This document shows, piece by piece, positions 49,377-60,876 of a DNA stretch of 64,000 nt. This stretch comes from Paratinospora sagittata (taxonomy: Eukaryota; Streptophyta; Magnoliopsida; Ranunculales; Menispermaceae): contig CM069590.1 of NCBI GenBank assembly GCA_035771175.1, positions 59,031,683 through 59,095,682 on the forward strand, read 5' to 3'. Below the pieces are notes generated by a model, which was given only the letters and a program-made list of their open reading frames with translations, did not search any database and was not told the origin of the DNA. A program made the translations under genes and the position numbers. Numbering within the stretch: position 1 is the stretch's first letter; every line of letters begins with the position of its first letter.

Positions 49377-52106
49377 CACAAGTGCACGTACACAGATATG
49401 TGCTGGATTTGTTCACAAGATTGATCTTGCTCCATGTTCTCTGAGATATGCCTGCCATTCTGTACAGGCTCTATAGACTAGACATTCTTGCAATCAATTG
49501 TTTCGTGGAAGAACCAATACTCAAACACACAGTAGTCTATCGCACACACAAAAATAGATCTTCTCCATGTTTTATGAGATGTACCTTTCTGGATGGATAC
49601 TCCATTCTAAATATTTCCAATCAATTGTTTTCATAGAACTGAAACTCAGTCAGTCACTGTGATCACATGATTACTATGTAGTCTTCCCTCTCACTATATG
49701 TGTTTGCTCCCTCCTCCCCGTCCCTCACTCTCACTATGATCGCATGATTACTGTGTAGTCTCCCCTCTCACCATAGGTGTTTACTCCCTCCACCCCGTCC
49801 CTTTGTCTCTGTCTCTGTTTCTCTCTCTCTCTCCCTTTTTGTTTTTTTTGTTTTTGAATTTTGCTCATCAACTGCCTTTTATTTTGAATATTTCATGACT
49901 GTGTTACTTCAACCTTTTTCAGCTATCCTCATCCCATAACCAACCAATAGCTCACTTTCTTTCACCTGACAATACAAACACATCCGGCCCATCGTGGGAC
50001 TTTCATTTCAGTAGAAAAAACTGTTTGTGAACTTAGTGAGATCTCACCGTTTTTGGATTATCTTTCTACAGTCAGGCTATCCAACACTCCGGATAGTCTT
50101 GGGTGGTCCCTTAATTCCAATGTCTTATTTTCATGCAAATCCTTTTTCAATTTCTTATGCGATTCTCCTTCTTTCCCATCCTTTCCTTTAGCAAAAAATA
50201 TGTGGCATGTTCAGGCACCAACTAAGGTAAGTAAGGGTTTTTGGTTGGGTGTTAGCCCATGAAAGGCTTAACACTTGTGAATTGTTGCAGAGGCGGGCTC
50301 CTAATAGATGCTTGTCTCCGCATTGCTGCACATTTTGCTTGCAGGATGCTGAGAGTCTGGATCATATCTTTTTCTCATGCTGGTATGCCAAACAGATTTG
50401 GCATAGGTGGTTTATCTTCTTTGGTCATAATTACATTGCGCCAAGGAATGTGTTGGAAGGGTTGTCTTTGTCACACTTACCACACCTTTCTCAAGCCGAG
50501 AGGGAAGTTGGGATAATTGCATTCTTTGCTACTCTGTGGTCTTTGTGGTTGGAGCGTAATGCTAGGGTCTTCAATGATTCCTCTATGGATTGCGATAGGT
50601 TTTGGGACAACGTCAAGCTTCTAGCTTGTTCTTGGGTATTTGCTTCCTTTTTGGGGAAAGGGCATTCCTCTCTCTGGGTGGTTGTTGAATTGGAATGCCT
50701 GCTTGTTGTAAGCGTTGGTTGTGGGTGGGTTGTGCCTTGGGCTGCCTTTTTGTGTATGTTTTGTTTGTTTTGCTTTCCTGTGGTTTGGGAGGTGCTAATG
50801 TGTACTGCTGGTGCAGTTGTTTATCTTTTGTACATTATATTCTTTATCAATATACTCTTTGTTTCCGCTAAAAAAAAAAAAAAAAAAAAAAAGTGTTCAA
50901 CCTTTTTAAACATGTTTCAGATTATACTCTTTCCAGCAATAAAAAAGCTCTCATGTTACTCTCATTTGCAGGTATATTGCAAGTGATAATGTTGTAGAAT
51001 TGAAGGGGAAGGTTGCTTGTGAAATTAGCAGTGCTGATGAGTTGATCCTCACAGAGCTCATGTTCAATGGGGTGTTGAAGGATGCTACTGTGGAGCAAAT
51101 GGTGTCTCTCCTCTCTTGCTTTGTGTGGAAGGAGAAGCTTCAGGATGCCCAAAAACCCAGGGAAGAACTTGACCTGCTCTTTAGTCAGTTACAAGAGACA
51201 GCGAGGAGAGTTGCGAAGGTTCAGCTTGAAAGCAATGTAATCAGGAAACTGCCTCTAATTTTGTTCATTATGATATTTTTCCTCATAAAGAATTTAGCTT
51301 CTATAATCTGAGCCTAAAGACTAGAACATTGCAGGATATATCTACTACTTCGATTTCAGATCCAAACTGAACTCTTTCATTCTGATCCCACCATGGAATA
51401 TTGCCTCAAAGAATTTAGCTTCTATAAGTTGAGCCTACAGACTATACATTGCAGGATATATCTACTAGTTTGATTTTAGATCCAAACTTTTCATTCTGAT
51501 CCCACCAAGGAATTCTATGTCAGGACTACCATGACAGAAAACCATACCAGGAATCAAATCTTACATTAAGTATGAAAATGAAAAGATTCCTTGGTTGGAT
51601 GGATGGTTTTGATAATCTTATCTTTTTGTTGATCTAGTGGACCTCTTGGGTGGGACAAGGCTATTGTAGGTAGTCTTAAAAATGCTCCATTTGCTTTTTT
51701 GCACATGTAAACTATCATCTTAAACCCTGCAGTGATTCTACTTTTATATTGTGCAATAAGCTGCTTTTTTTTTTTAAGCGTTTGATGATTGGAGATCATG
51801 ATAAGTCTTTGTTGTGTTCTGTTGCAGGTCTCAATTGACATAGAACAGTTTGTAAATTCCTTCCGGCCCGATATAATGGAAGCGGTTTATGCATGGGCGA
51901 AAGGGTCCAAATTTTATGAGATAATGGAAATCACAAATGTATTTGAGGGAAGCTTGGTCAGGGCAATCAGGAGACTAGAGGAAATTCTACAGCAGCTCAT
52001 ACAGGCTGCCAAATCCATTGGGGAAGCTCAACTCCAATTAAAATTTGAAGAGGCTGTTTCTAAGGTCAAGAGGGACATTGTCTTTGCAGCATCATTGTAT
52101 TTATAG
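39955..52106 (+). CDS. MTR4: MTR4 (DExH9) nuclear exosome RNA helicase
   Basis: Thirteen exons: 39955-40416, 40509-40727, 41104-41442, 43392-43496, 44699-44809, 45902-46152, 47329-47452, 47540-47822, 47970-48124, 48846-48995, 49088-49320, 50972-51236 and 51828-52106. All phases match and the product is 991 residues, the usual plant MTR4 length. Motifs: Walker [10 protein letters not shown] (89-97), DEVH (181-184), SAT (212-214) and [10 protein letters not shown] (454-463). An arch/KOW insertion follows, then the C-terminal helical domain ending [13 protein letters not shown]4 is the Ski2-like helicase that unwinds rRNA precursors and other nuclear RNAs and feeds them to the exosome. The short N-terminus ([18 protein letters not shown]) and the overall sequence fit MTR4 better than its paralogue HEN2. 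All introns are GT-AG except intron 4 (GC-AG). Intron 11 holds a LINE fragment. Confidence 0.95.
43497..44698 (+). other. GC-AG intron (MTR4 intron 4)
   Basis: Exon 4 ends AAGCTTCCTCAG and the intron begins GCAAGG; exon 5 begins after TGTACAG. Only this border restores the conserved run [19 protein letters not shown] in frame. The flanks AG|GCAAG match the known consensus for GC donors. Confidence 0.85.
49336..49376. repeat. (TC)n(TA)n compound microsatellite in MTR4 intron 11
   Basis: An uninterrupted TC run passes directly into a TA run, 15 bases after the exon 11 donor site. Confidence 0.95.
49661..49815. repeat. 77-bp tandem repeat in MTR4 intron 11
   Basis: Two copies start gatcacatgattact (49661) and gatcgcatgattact (49738) and share the pyrimidine-rich ctccctcc.ccccgtccct part. 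They differ at several positions. Confidence 0.75.
49920..50895 (+). mobile_element. 5'-truncated LINE fragment with 12-bp target duplication
   Basis: An open frame (50249-50986) begins [16 protein letters not shown] and contains the LINE zinc-binding block (C-x-x-[16 protein letters not shown]) and the [17 protein letters not shown] segment. The upstream part ([24 protein letters not shown]) is in another frame, so there is at least one frameshift near 50225. The element ends in a run of about 23 A. The string ttcaaccttttt is found just before it (49908-49919) and just after its tail (50896-50907), a perfect 12-bp target duplication. It is inserted in the sense direction in MTR4 intron 11. 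Confidence 0.88.
51287..51512. repeat. Imperfect 121-bp tandem repeat in MTR4 intron 12
   Basis: Copies starting at 51287 and 51408 both read aaagaatttagcttctata, then gcaggatatatctacta, then cattctgatcccacca, with small deletions in the second. It lies wholly in the intron between exons 12 and 13. Confidence 0.85.
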
Positions 52107-53189
52107 ATTTCTTGAGAAGGATTTCTTTCCCTATGATTCTTTGGTTGAGTCGAAACCAGATGATTCCCATAGGCAAGGATCTGCTTTAGGAACCTCCTTG
52201 AAGGAGATTTTCCATCTAGGATAATTTACTTAAAAGAGGAACTGGAAAAGAAGAAAATAGGTGAGCCCGCGAAGATGGTTTTGGTGCGTACTGTAACATG
52301 TGTTCTAGAGGCATGGTCATGGGGCTTTCATGTAATTTATGCGGTTTTTCTTATCTAGTCATTTATTTTTTTGACGGTAATGTATACAAGAAATGGAATT
52401 ATTTCGATATGCCCATTTAGGAGAAACTGTTCTTGCTAACAGTAAAATTTAACATAAAATCAATCTAGTGTTCGAATGTTTAATCAAGAGGGTAAATTGA
52501 AGCATTTTAGATGCATGACCCAAATGAACTTTTTATTGAGAAGTGTTTTTGCAGTCTCACCTTCAGGCTTCAATACTGAAATATGCATTGAATGTGCGAA
52601 GTTCATTATCACATCCATAAACGTTGGGCCAAAGGCATTATTAATTGCATCACCAGGTCATTAAAGATAGCAAAGACGTGACCATGTTTGAGTCTCAACT
52701 CTCATAACAGGGTGGGCGCAGCCCTCACCATACCAAATTAATGAAAACCGACCAGTCTAACAAAAAAAAAAATGAACTTTACAGAAATTTATTCCCTCGG
52801 TTCCCTTATAAATATATGGGAAATATGTCCTGTTCTAGCTCGCTGTTCAATTCACTTTCAATACTGAGCGTGGGATCGAATGTGTTGAGTTTGACACGAC
52901 AGAACCAGAAGACAAGACACGTTCAATTTAAACTTGAAACGGGACATTTCTCCACGGGTGTTGTCGTTTCTGTCCACAAGGCATGCAGCAGCCCATTGAG
53001 ACCCTCTTTAATGCTTTTGGTGGAAAACGCCATTAATGGCTTTTGGCAACTCTGTAACACAAACTTTACAACAAAATCAGCAATGCCAATGGAAACAACA
53101 TGAAGAAATGAGTTGTTTTTGTTTTGGGCTGACATTTTGACAAATAGGGAGATTCTGAGGCGAACGATATTCACATTTAAGATTGAGAA
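52107..53189. other. Spacer between MTR4 and MLO genes
   Basis: Holds the MTR4 3' untranslated region, a SINE-like retroposon (52533-52769) and the MLO promoter. The GC-balanced stretch 52830-53040 has no recognisable coding content. Confidence 0.55.
52533..52769 (+). mobile_element. SINE-like retroposon with 11-bp target duplication
   Basis: A 237-bp segment ending in a run of A is flanked by aaatgaacttt at 52522-52532 and again at 52770-52780. It encodes no protein. A box B-like tgtttgagtctcaact occurs in its 3' half. The duplication and A-tail mark it as an RNA-mediated insertion; whether it is a SINE or another processed RNA is open. Confidence 0.55.
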
Positions 53190-56100
53190 ATGGAGGAAGA
53201 AGGAGAAGGAAGATCATTGTTTGAAACCCCGACATGGGCAGTTGCAACTGTCATAACTGGCATGGTTTCTGTTGGATTTCTCGTTCATGGATCTTTGAAA
53301 CGTTTTGGAAAGGTACACAATTTTTATTTTATTTTTTTCTTGATCTCTCTTTAGAATATTTGCCCAATGGTTCTGTTTTGTACCCGTTTCTCTCTGTTTG
53401 TAACAGTGGTTGATCAGTACTAGGAGAAAAGCTCTCCTTGCAGCTCTGGAAAAGATTAAGGAAGGTATATGTAATGGGTTTTATAGGAACAAATTAGTTC
53501 TCTTTCAATTTGCTTATTGTCAAGAACATTTTTCTTTTTTTGGCTTATTTATTTTTGGTTGTTTATGCAAGCAGAGCTTATGCTTTTTGGACTTCTATCT
53601 TTGCTGATGGGTCATTGGACTATCTGGGTATCTAAAATTTGCGTCAAATCTTCAGCCTTTAGCAGTCGATTCTACCCATGTACCATTGAAGGATACAAGA
53701 ACGTTGAAGACGTGCTCACTACAAGTTTCAATTCATTGAATCATTCGGCTTTCCAACAGCATAAGACTCTGCCACAAGAGCACTGTCCTGAGGTACTTAT
53801 TTTCAAAATCCTTTTGTGGATTGCATTTCCTTTTGTTATCATGATGACGATTAAGTGCATGTTTGACGATCTATTAGTAGATTATTACGAAAACAGCAGT
53901 AGTAGTTTTCTGGACCAAATGTAAATTGGGAGAATTTTGAGAATAATTAATAGCATGGACAAAAATAACTGGGAAACATATAATTACTTGTAATTTAAAT
54001 GCCAACTTAGCCCTTAATAGAGTAGAGTGAGGAAGTAGATTCATGTACCTGATCCAATGTAGTTGGGAAAAGGCCTAGTTGTTGAGTTTTCAAGAATGTT
54101 GTCTTTGTCTCTTGATTAGTTTCATCTAAAATGGTTTCGCCATACGGGATACTGTAAAACACTAATTCAGTTGGCAAAGTCATAAAAAACTTGAATATAA
54201 AACATTTTGGTTATTCAATGTTTCTCCCTTTCAACCCTCTAAAAGTTGGTTTTAGTAACTAATTATCTTGTTTTTGATAGACTTGATGAATTAGGCATAT
54301 ATGTGCGTAATTCATCAAGTCATTGGCTCAAAAACAAAATATTTAGTTTCTTTGTGCCTATAGATATATAATAAAGTAGAACATCAAGTTTATAAAACAA
54401 TTTGAGACATGATTATTTGTTTCTTTGAGCACCTTAGATCATAGTTGACTAAGACTTTGCCAGTTCAACAAGCTAGTACTATGCCACAATATATGATATC
54501 TTTTTGGACATGTTTTTCTGGATATTGTAATTGTTTCTACATGTGTGTGTATGATAGGATGCAGGAAATCCTGCTCCTTAGAATTTCCATCATACACAGG
54601 CAAGCAGATCAAAAGCCACTTGTATAGTTCTTGGATCTCACAAGTATAAGTTTAACTACTGATTCTCATGAGGTATTTGGTTCACTATTCACTGTGCCCA
54701 ATGGCCTGTACATTGGGCATTTAGTGCATCGAGGAACCTATGAGACTTGGAAATTGGAATTAGTTGCATTACTTCATGCCAGCTACAATCTTTCATCAGC
54801 CTATTGTGTGTGTTGTGCAGGGCCATGAACCCTTTGCTTCATATGAAAGTTTAGAGCAGCTTCACCGATTGTTATTTGTTCTTGGTGTTGTCCACGTTTG
54901 TTACAATTTTGTCACCGTTGCTCTTGCCATGCTTAAGGTCAGTTTTCTCCTTCAAAGATTATAAGTGGACTAGCCTTTTTAATGAAGTTCTGTCACTTCT
55001 AAAGGTTTTCATTGTCAAAACAATTTTGAAGATCCTTGTTCAAGCAGATACATAGCTGGAACAAATGGGAAGGTCAAGCAAAGTCAATGGTTGCTGGTTT
55101 ACAAAGTGAGCATTTTTGCTGTTTTTTTTTAATTAATTAATTATTATTTTTTAATTCTAGTTTTGGTCTCTTTGTTATTTGCTTCTATTTCTTGTACCTT
55201 TTTTTTATTTGTTTTATCGTTCTTTCTTTGTATCTTCAGAAACCTTTCCTTTCTTGAAATTACTTTTTCTCTTTTCTGGACTAAGCTTTTGAAAATGAAA
55301 AACTTTAAATGCATTCAATCACTTCAAATTACAGACATCTAGCATCTGTATCTAAATTTCTAACGCAGGTACCAGGGGAGCAGATGCAAAGAATCTCAGG
55401 CGCCTGTCAACTTTCATTTTTGACCATACATCACATCCATGGAGCCACAACAAAGTTCTTGTTTGGATGGTAACCTCACATGTTCATGCATATTTCAGTT
55501 TGAAGTTTTCCATTGCTTGCAGATATGGTTTATAGGTTTAAGCTACCCTGTCATGTAAAACTGAATGCATAATTTCCTTCAACCACTATTCACTAGTTAG
55601 CATGCAAATACTGATTACTGATTCGAGTGACAACTATTGTGCAGCTTTGTTTTAGCCGCCAATTCTGGAGCTCTATAAACAGAGCAGACTACATGGCACT
55701 TCGCTTGGGCTTCATTACAGTGAGTTCTTTTCCAATGAAGATCATTAGAAGTATAAATTACTTTCACATGAAAATGTCTTTTGGAGCAAGGATAGAAATG
55801 TTGTCTTCTTTACTAATTATCTTGTTGAGTAGTCCATATTTGGTGTTTCAAGTGGATTCACTTTTAACTAGGTTTGCTTATAGTTTTATTGTGAAATTGT
55901 AGAATCACGAACTTCATCTGTCATACGATTTCCATAGCTATATGCTTCGTAGCATGGAGGATGAATTTCGTGGTATTGTTGGCATCAGGTACCACTTCCT
56001 ACTCTTACCTTAGGTCTGAAAACCATTTGCTGAAATAAAAATTAGGTAATAAAGTTTATTCTTTTATTCATTTTATTATCATTATAATTTATTGATTTAT

Positions 56101-57443
56101 TCATATAAATTAAGAGGTTTATTCTTTAAGGCTCGCCATTTTCATTCTCAATGATTATTATACAAATAATTGTTACTTTAATTGGATTGATGACCCAAAA
56201 TTATGGAAACAATTGAAATTTTACAATTCATATTCATTGAAATCTCTTTCCTCTTCCCGGTTGGAATGAATTGCAATATGTACATATTTCATGGAAATCT
56301 CTTGCCTCTTCCTGGTTGGAATGAATTGCAATATGTGCATATTAAGCATCCATATTCTTGTAGGGGAACTACCTCAGGATAGCCAATTAGCAATTTTGAC
56401 AAATTCATTATTTGTTCAGCTAGCAATCCAGATTCGTATCACTGTCAAATTTCTCTATTCAAACCCATTGACAATCTCAATGGTTTAGCAGCACAATTCA
56501 AATTGATTTACTGTGAACCAAATCATTAATATTTAGGATGTGATTCCGAATCTCAAAGAAACAATTCAACAATTTCAAATTATAAAGACCTATTGAATGG
56601 CTTCCCAAAACACTAATATCATCCATAAAAGCAAGTAATGAATGATCAAAGGATGAACACTGTATATTTTCCATGTCTTCAGCTACACATCCTTTTTGTT
56701 GATCCATTATAGAAGGACATCAAAATAGTGATGCATCCAGCAAGGAATGAAAAGCCCTTTTAAGTATACAAAGATTTAATTAGTATGGATCATGTCAAGA
56801 ATCAATATACTAAAATATCTAGCTAATGAGGCCTGATTTCTGCTCTTTGATTTTAAATTGGCTTGTTCGGTTCATGACAACCTAGACTAATGTTATGACT
56901 TAATGATGAAATCAGGCGGCATAAATTGTTTGATGACTGATCAAAATCAACAAAATCAACAAAAACTTCTCGGATATTGGTATCTGTCTTAATAAGCTTC
57001 ACTGTTAAATACTTATTTAACTATTTCTCTGATCTGAATAAGGATAATGATGTTGATCCTGTCCCAAATCCCATTTCTTAGTATCATGTTGGAAGATTAT
57101 AATAATGTGAAGGGTATTTCTAAATGTACCCACCAAAAACACTCATTCTACCCACATGCTTTATAAATTTTTAACAATAATACATAACAAGTGGGTATAG
57201 AGAGTGTTTTTAGTGGGTACATTTAGAATTATCCTTGTGTGAATTTGAGATTGTAAAGCATGAATGAACCATCCATAGTACTGCTTTCATTTTCAGAATA
57301 ATGCTTGGAATCTCACCTCTGTAAAACAATGCAATTGTTATAGATTTGGACAACACTAACAAAACATATAATATGAGAAATTTTCTTTTGCAGCATACCA
57401 CTCTGGATGTACGCCATATTGTGCATTTTTTTGAACTTCCACG
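53190..57443 (+). CDS. MLO-like membrane protein, first nine exons only
   Basis: Exons in the window: 53190-53312, 53407-53464, 53575-53792, 54821-54937, 55048-55105, 55369-55469, 55645-55719, 55903-55988 and 57394-57443. All have GT-AG borders with matching phases, giving about 295 residues of the usual 500-600. The start [21 protein letters not shown] and the blocks [51 protein letters not shown] and [18 protein letters not shown] are MLO hallmarks, closest in feel to the MLO4/11/14 clade. MLO proteins are seven-helix plasma-membrane, calmodulin-binding proteins of root growth, fertilisation or mildew susceptibility. After exon 9 a donor site is present, then a copia element fills the intron. 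The rest of the gene may lie beyond 64000, or be lost. Confidence 0.88.
54263..54345. repeat. Inverted repeat (hairpin) in MLO intron 3
   Basis: The arms gacttgatgaatta (54280-54293) and taattcatcaagtc (54308-54321) are perfect inverted repeats around a 14-base loop. An outer, looser pair (ttgtttttga / tcaaaaacaa) extends the stem. It could be a small MITE or form an intronic hairpin. Confidence 0.7.
57110..57236. mobile_element. Foldback MITE in MLO intron 8
   Basis: Left arm aagggtatttctaaatgtac (57110 onward) and right arm gtacatttagaattatcctt (to 57236) are inverted repeats. The pairing continues inward through cacc/aaaaacactc and tacccac, so the arms total nearly 50 bases in a 127-bp element. 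A target duplication was not clear. Confidence 0.75.
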
Positions 57444-57628
57444 GTAATTTTGAGAAGCTTTTCACTTTCCTTATCAATCAATGAGGGAGTAGCAAATAGA
57501 AGCTTCCAAATTAAGCACATTAAGCGGCCTCATGGTTTCCTTAAAACATCTTGAAAATTTCTGGTTTTTGAGCTTTGGTGATTTGTCTAACTTGTGTTTC
57601 TTGCTTATCTTAAAAAAGACAAAAAAAT

Positions 57629-57791
57629 GTTAAAACATTCTATCTTTTTCATTTTATTTCCTGTGTATTTCCATAGGTTATATTTTAAAAGAATAAAATC
57701 TAAACAAATCTTTGCTATTTTCAAACATTTCCTAAACTAACGCTAGTCTATTTTCAAACATGATTGTCTACAATTGCGGCTCACGCCAACA
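57629..57791 (-). repeat. 3' LTR of the copia element, 163 bp
   Basis: On the minus strand it begins TGTTGGCGTGAGCC directly after the polypurine tract and ends TTTTAACA. TG...CA ends are as expected. The last 21 bases match the 5' LTR end next to the primer-binding site with one difference. Confidence 0.8.
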
Positions 57792-57802
57792 CTCCCCCTC
57801 AA
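57792..57802 (-). other. Polypurine tract
   Basis: TTGAGGGGGAG on the minus strand, immediately before the 3' LTR; primes plus-strand DNA synthesis in LTR elements. Confidence 0.8.
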
Positions 57803-60757
57803 GTTGATGCATAGAGGTCTCGCATGCCCAACTTGTCAAGTGAGTTGTAGAGGTCCTTGCTCGATACAACTTTTGTAAGGATATCCGTCAATTGATCTTC
57901 AGATTTCACAAATGGAAACTTAATTGTTTTTGCTTCAAGATTTTCCTTGATGAAGTGTCGATCTACCTCCACATGTTTAGTACGATCATTGAATGGGATT
58001 ACGGGAAATTGCAATTGCAGCTTTATTGTCACACAAAAGATTTATCTCAGAGTTAGGAGCAAACCCAATTTCAGTAAGTAGCTTTCTTAGCTAGAGGAGT
58101 TCACAAAGACCTTTAGCCATTCCCCTAAACTCAGCTTCAGCACTTGACAAAGTTACCACTTTTTGCTTCTTGCTTCTCCAGGTTACTAGATTTCCTCCAA
58201 CAAATGTAAAATATTCTGAGGTGGACTTTCTATCAGTGATATTACCTGCCCAATCTGCATTCGTATATCTATAAACCATCAACTGACTGTTATGTTTTGA
58301 AAACATAAGCCCATTGCTTGGAGATGACTTCAAGTATCGAAGTATTCGAATCACTGCTTCCATGTGGCTTTTACTTGGATTATGCATAAACTGACTTACA
58401 ACACTCATGGCGTATGCAATATCTGGACGAGTATGAGAGAGATAAATGAGTTTACCAACTAATTTTTGGTATCTACCTTTATCTGTTGGTACCTGGTCTG
58501 GGTATTCTCTAAGTTTGTGATTCTGAACAATGGGGGTGTCTGTAGGTCTACACTCCAACATCCCTACTTTGGTTAGCAAGTCTAATATGTATTTCCTTTG
58601 AGAAAGAAATATACCTTACTTAGACCTAGCAACTTCAATTCCCAAGAAATACTTGAGTCCTCCCAGATTCTTCATCTCAAATTCAGTTGCTAATTGCTTT
58701 TGAAGTAGAGAGATTTCTTCTTCATCATCTCCTGTAATAATCATGTCATCTTACCCAACTGATGTTTCAAGAACAAAGTGTGATCAAAGTTACTTTGTTG
58801 GAAGCCATATTTCTTCATTGCCAAGCTAAGCCTTCCAAACCATGCTCGCGGTGATTGCTTCAGTCCGTACAATGCTCGCTGCAATTTACACACCACTCCA
58901 TTATCTGAAGAAGCTATATAACCTGGAGGGATATCCATATACACCTCTTCCTAGAGGTCACCGTTGAGAAAAACATTTTTCACATCAAATTGATGCAAAA
59001 GCCAATCAAGATTTGCTGCAAGGGACAATAACACTCTAACGGTATTCAACTTGGCTACAGGTGAGAAAGTTTCCTGGTAATCAACCTCATATGTCTGCGT
59101 GTATCCCTTCGCTACTAGTCTCGTTTTGTACCACTTAATAGATCCATCTGTTTTGTGTTTAATGGAGAATACCCATTTGCATCACACTGTCTGTTTTCCT
59201 TCAGGTAATGGATCAAGAGTTCATGTATCATTTTTTAGTAGTGCCTTCATTTCTTCCTCTATAGCTCGGGTCCATCTTGGATTTGCCAATGCCTCGTGAA
59301 CATTAGTAGGAATCTGACATGTGGAGAGTTCCTGTGCAAAATTTTTAAGAGGTTCAGATAGTTTCTCGATGGATACATAGTTAGCAATCGGATACCTCGA
59401 CCTTCTTTCTTCAATATCTGGAGAATATCTATTAGGTGGCTTGCTGCGATTATACCTAGGAGGTAAAACATATCCCACAGAATCATCTATGTCATTGATA
59501 TGTAAGGGTGTAATAGTGGTACTTACCTCAGGATCATTCTCAGGAGAGGATTCGGCTGGCACTTCAGAGGAAGGGGATATAGGCTCAGTTTCGGATGTTG
59601 CATGCTCTGCATTCAAAAATACCCCAATTTCACAGTTCACATCGCCTGAGTTATCATTCGGCCCATCATGCTCATGCGACTTCTTATTCCGATTCTGCTC
59701 CTCATGCTCATACGACCCCTCAAGTCTGAACCAATCAAAATCATTTGGTGTCTCATGCTGGGACCAATTCAACTCTTCATTATGTATCTCCCCCTGAAGA
59801 GGAGAAGGAGGTGCCGTAGATGGAAAAAACAGGTCAGTTTCCAAAAATTGAACATCCATAGTCACATAGAGTTTTTGGGTAGTATGATCGTAGCAACGAT
59901 ATCCTTTTTGATGGATACCATAGCCCAAAAACACACACCGATGTGCACATGGATCAAGCTTACTGCGTTGGTTTTTGTGGAGATACACGTAGGCGACACA
60001 CCCAAAGATACGAGGAGGAAGCATCAACGCTGTAGGTATGGACACATGATCGGAAAGAGATTGAAGGGGTGTTTTAAATGATAAAGCCTTGGATGGCATT
60101 CAGTTGAGAAGATGGACGGCAGTTGAGACGACATCAGTCCAAAAACGTTTGGGCATATTGGCACCAAGAAGCAGAGCACAGGCAGTCTCCAGAATATGTC
60201 TATTCTTCCTTTTGGCGACACCGTTCTGTTGGGGTGTTTGTGAGCATGAAGTTTCATGAATTAAACCATGGTGGGAAAAATAAGATTGAAGATCCTTATT
60301 AACATATTCACCACCATTATCAAGCGGAGAACCTTCAGGGTGGCACCGTACTGAGTACCAACCATAGCATGAAATGTTTTAAAAACACCGAGAACTTCAT
60401 CTTTGTGTTTTAGCAAGTAGAGCCATGTCATACGGGTATAATCATCCACAAAAAGAACAAACCAACGAAAGCCAGACATATTAGCAATGGGTGAGGCCCC
60501 CATACATCAGAGTGAATTAATGCAAATGGAGTGTCACTTTTATTCATGCTCAATGGGTAAGTAGCGCGATGGCTCTTAGCCAAAACACAAGTATCACACT
60601 TCAAGTCAGAAGTCTGCACATGCTTAAATAAATCAGGTAAAACATGCTTCAGATACAGAAAATATGGGTGTCCCAAGTGTCGATGCCATAACCACAATGT
60701 TGTTTCTTTATTGTCATGCAAATTGTTCATGTTGTTGGCATGGCCGATGTCATCCAC
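57799..60757 (-). pseudogene. copia pol: integrase, reverse transcriptase, RNase H (broken)
   Basis: Integrase blocks lie at 60757-60428 (LWLWHRHLGHPYFLYLKHVL, CDTCVLAKSHRATYP, IHSDVWGP) and 60503-60261 (FVLFVDDYTRMTWLYLLK). The integrase C-terminus and linker are at 60257-59221 (RIFGCVAYVYLHKNQRSKLDP, YNRSKPPNRYSPD, ALANPRWTRAIEEEMKALL). Reverse transcriptase is at 58944-58600 (MDIPPGYIAS, ALYGLKQSPRAWF), and RNase H at 58579-57799 (KLIYLSHTRPDIAYAMSVV, YTNADWAGNITDRKSTS, SSAEAEFRGMAKG, DQLTDILTKVV). The pieces lie in different frames. At 58742-58752 the catalytic YVDD box has lost its first part, leaving [10 protein letters not shown] out of frame. Confidence 0.9.
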
Positions 60758-60876
60758 ATAATATAATCCCCCCCTTTTAGTACCACTTCCAATTATCTCC
60801 TTGGTGAGAATATCCTGGATAAGACAAAAGTTTGGATAAATAAGTACAACACAGCCAAGGTCTGCACTAAGCTGAC

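Noticed and set aside
50249..50986. 245-codon ORF as a separate gene
   Set aside because: It is a LINE 3' fragment, bounded by a target duplication, in an MTR4 intron; its end runs through poly-A into intron sequence.
39955..52106. HEN2 identity for the helicase
   Set aside because: The short N-terminus, [14 protein letters not shown] and the remainder fit the MTR4 (DExH9) paralogue better by eye; a tree would settle it.
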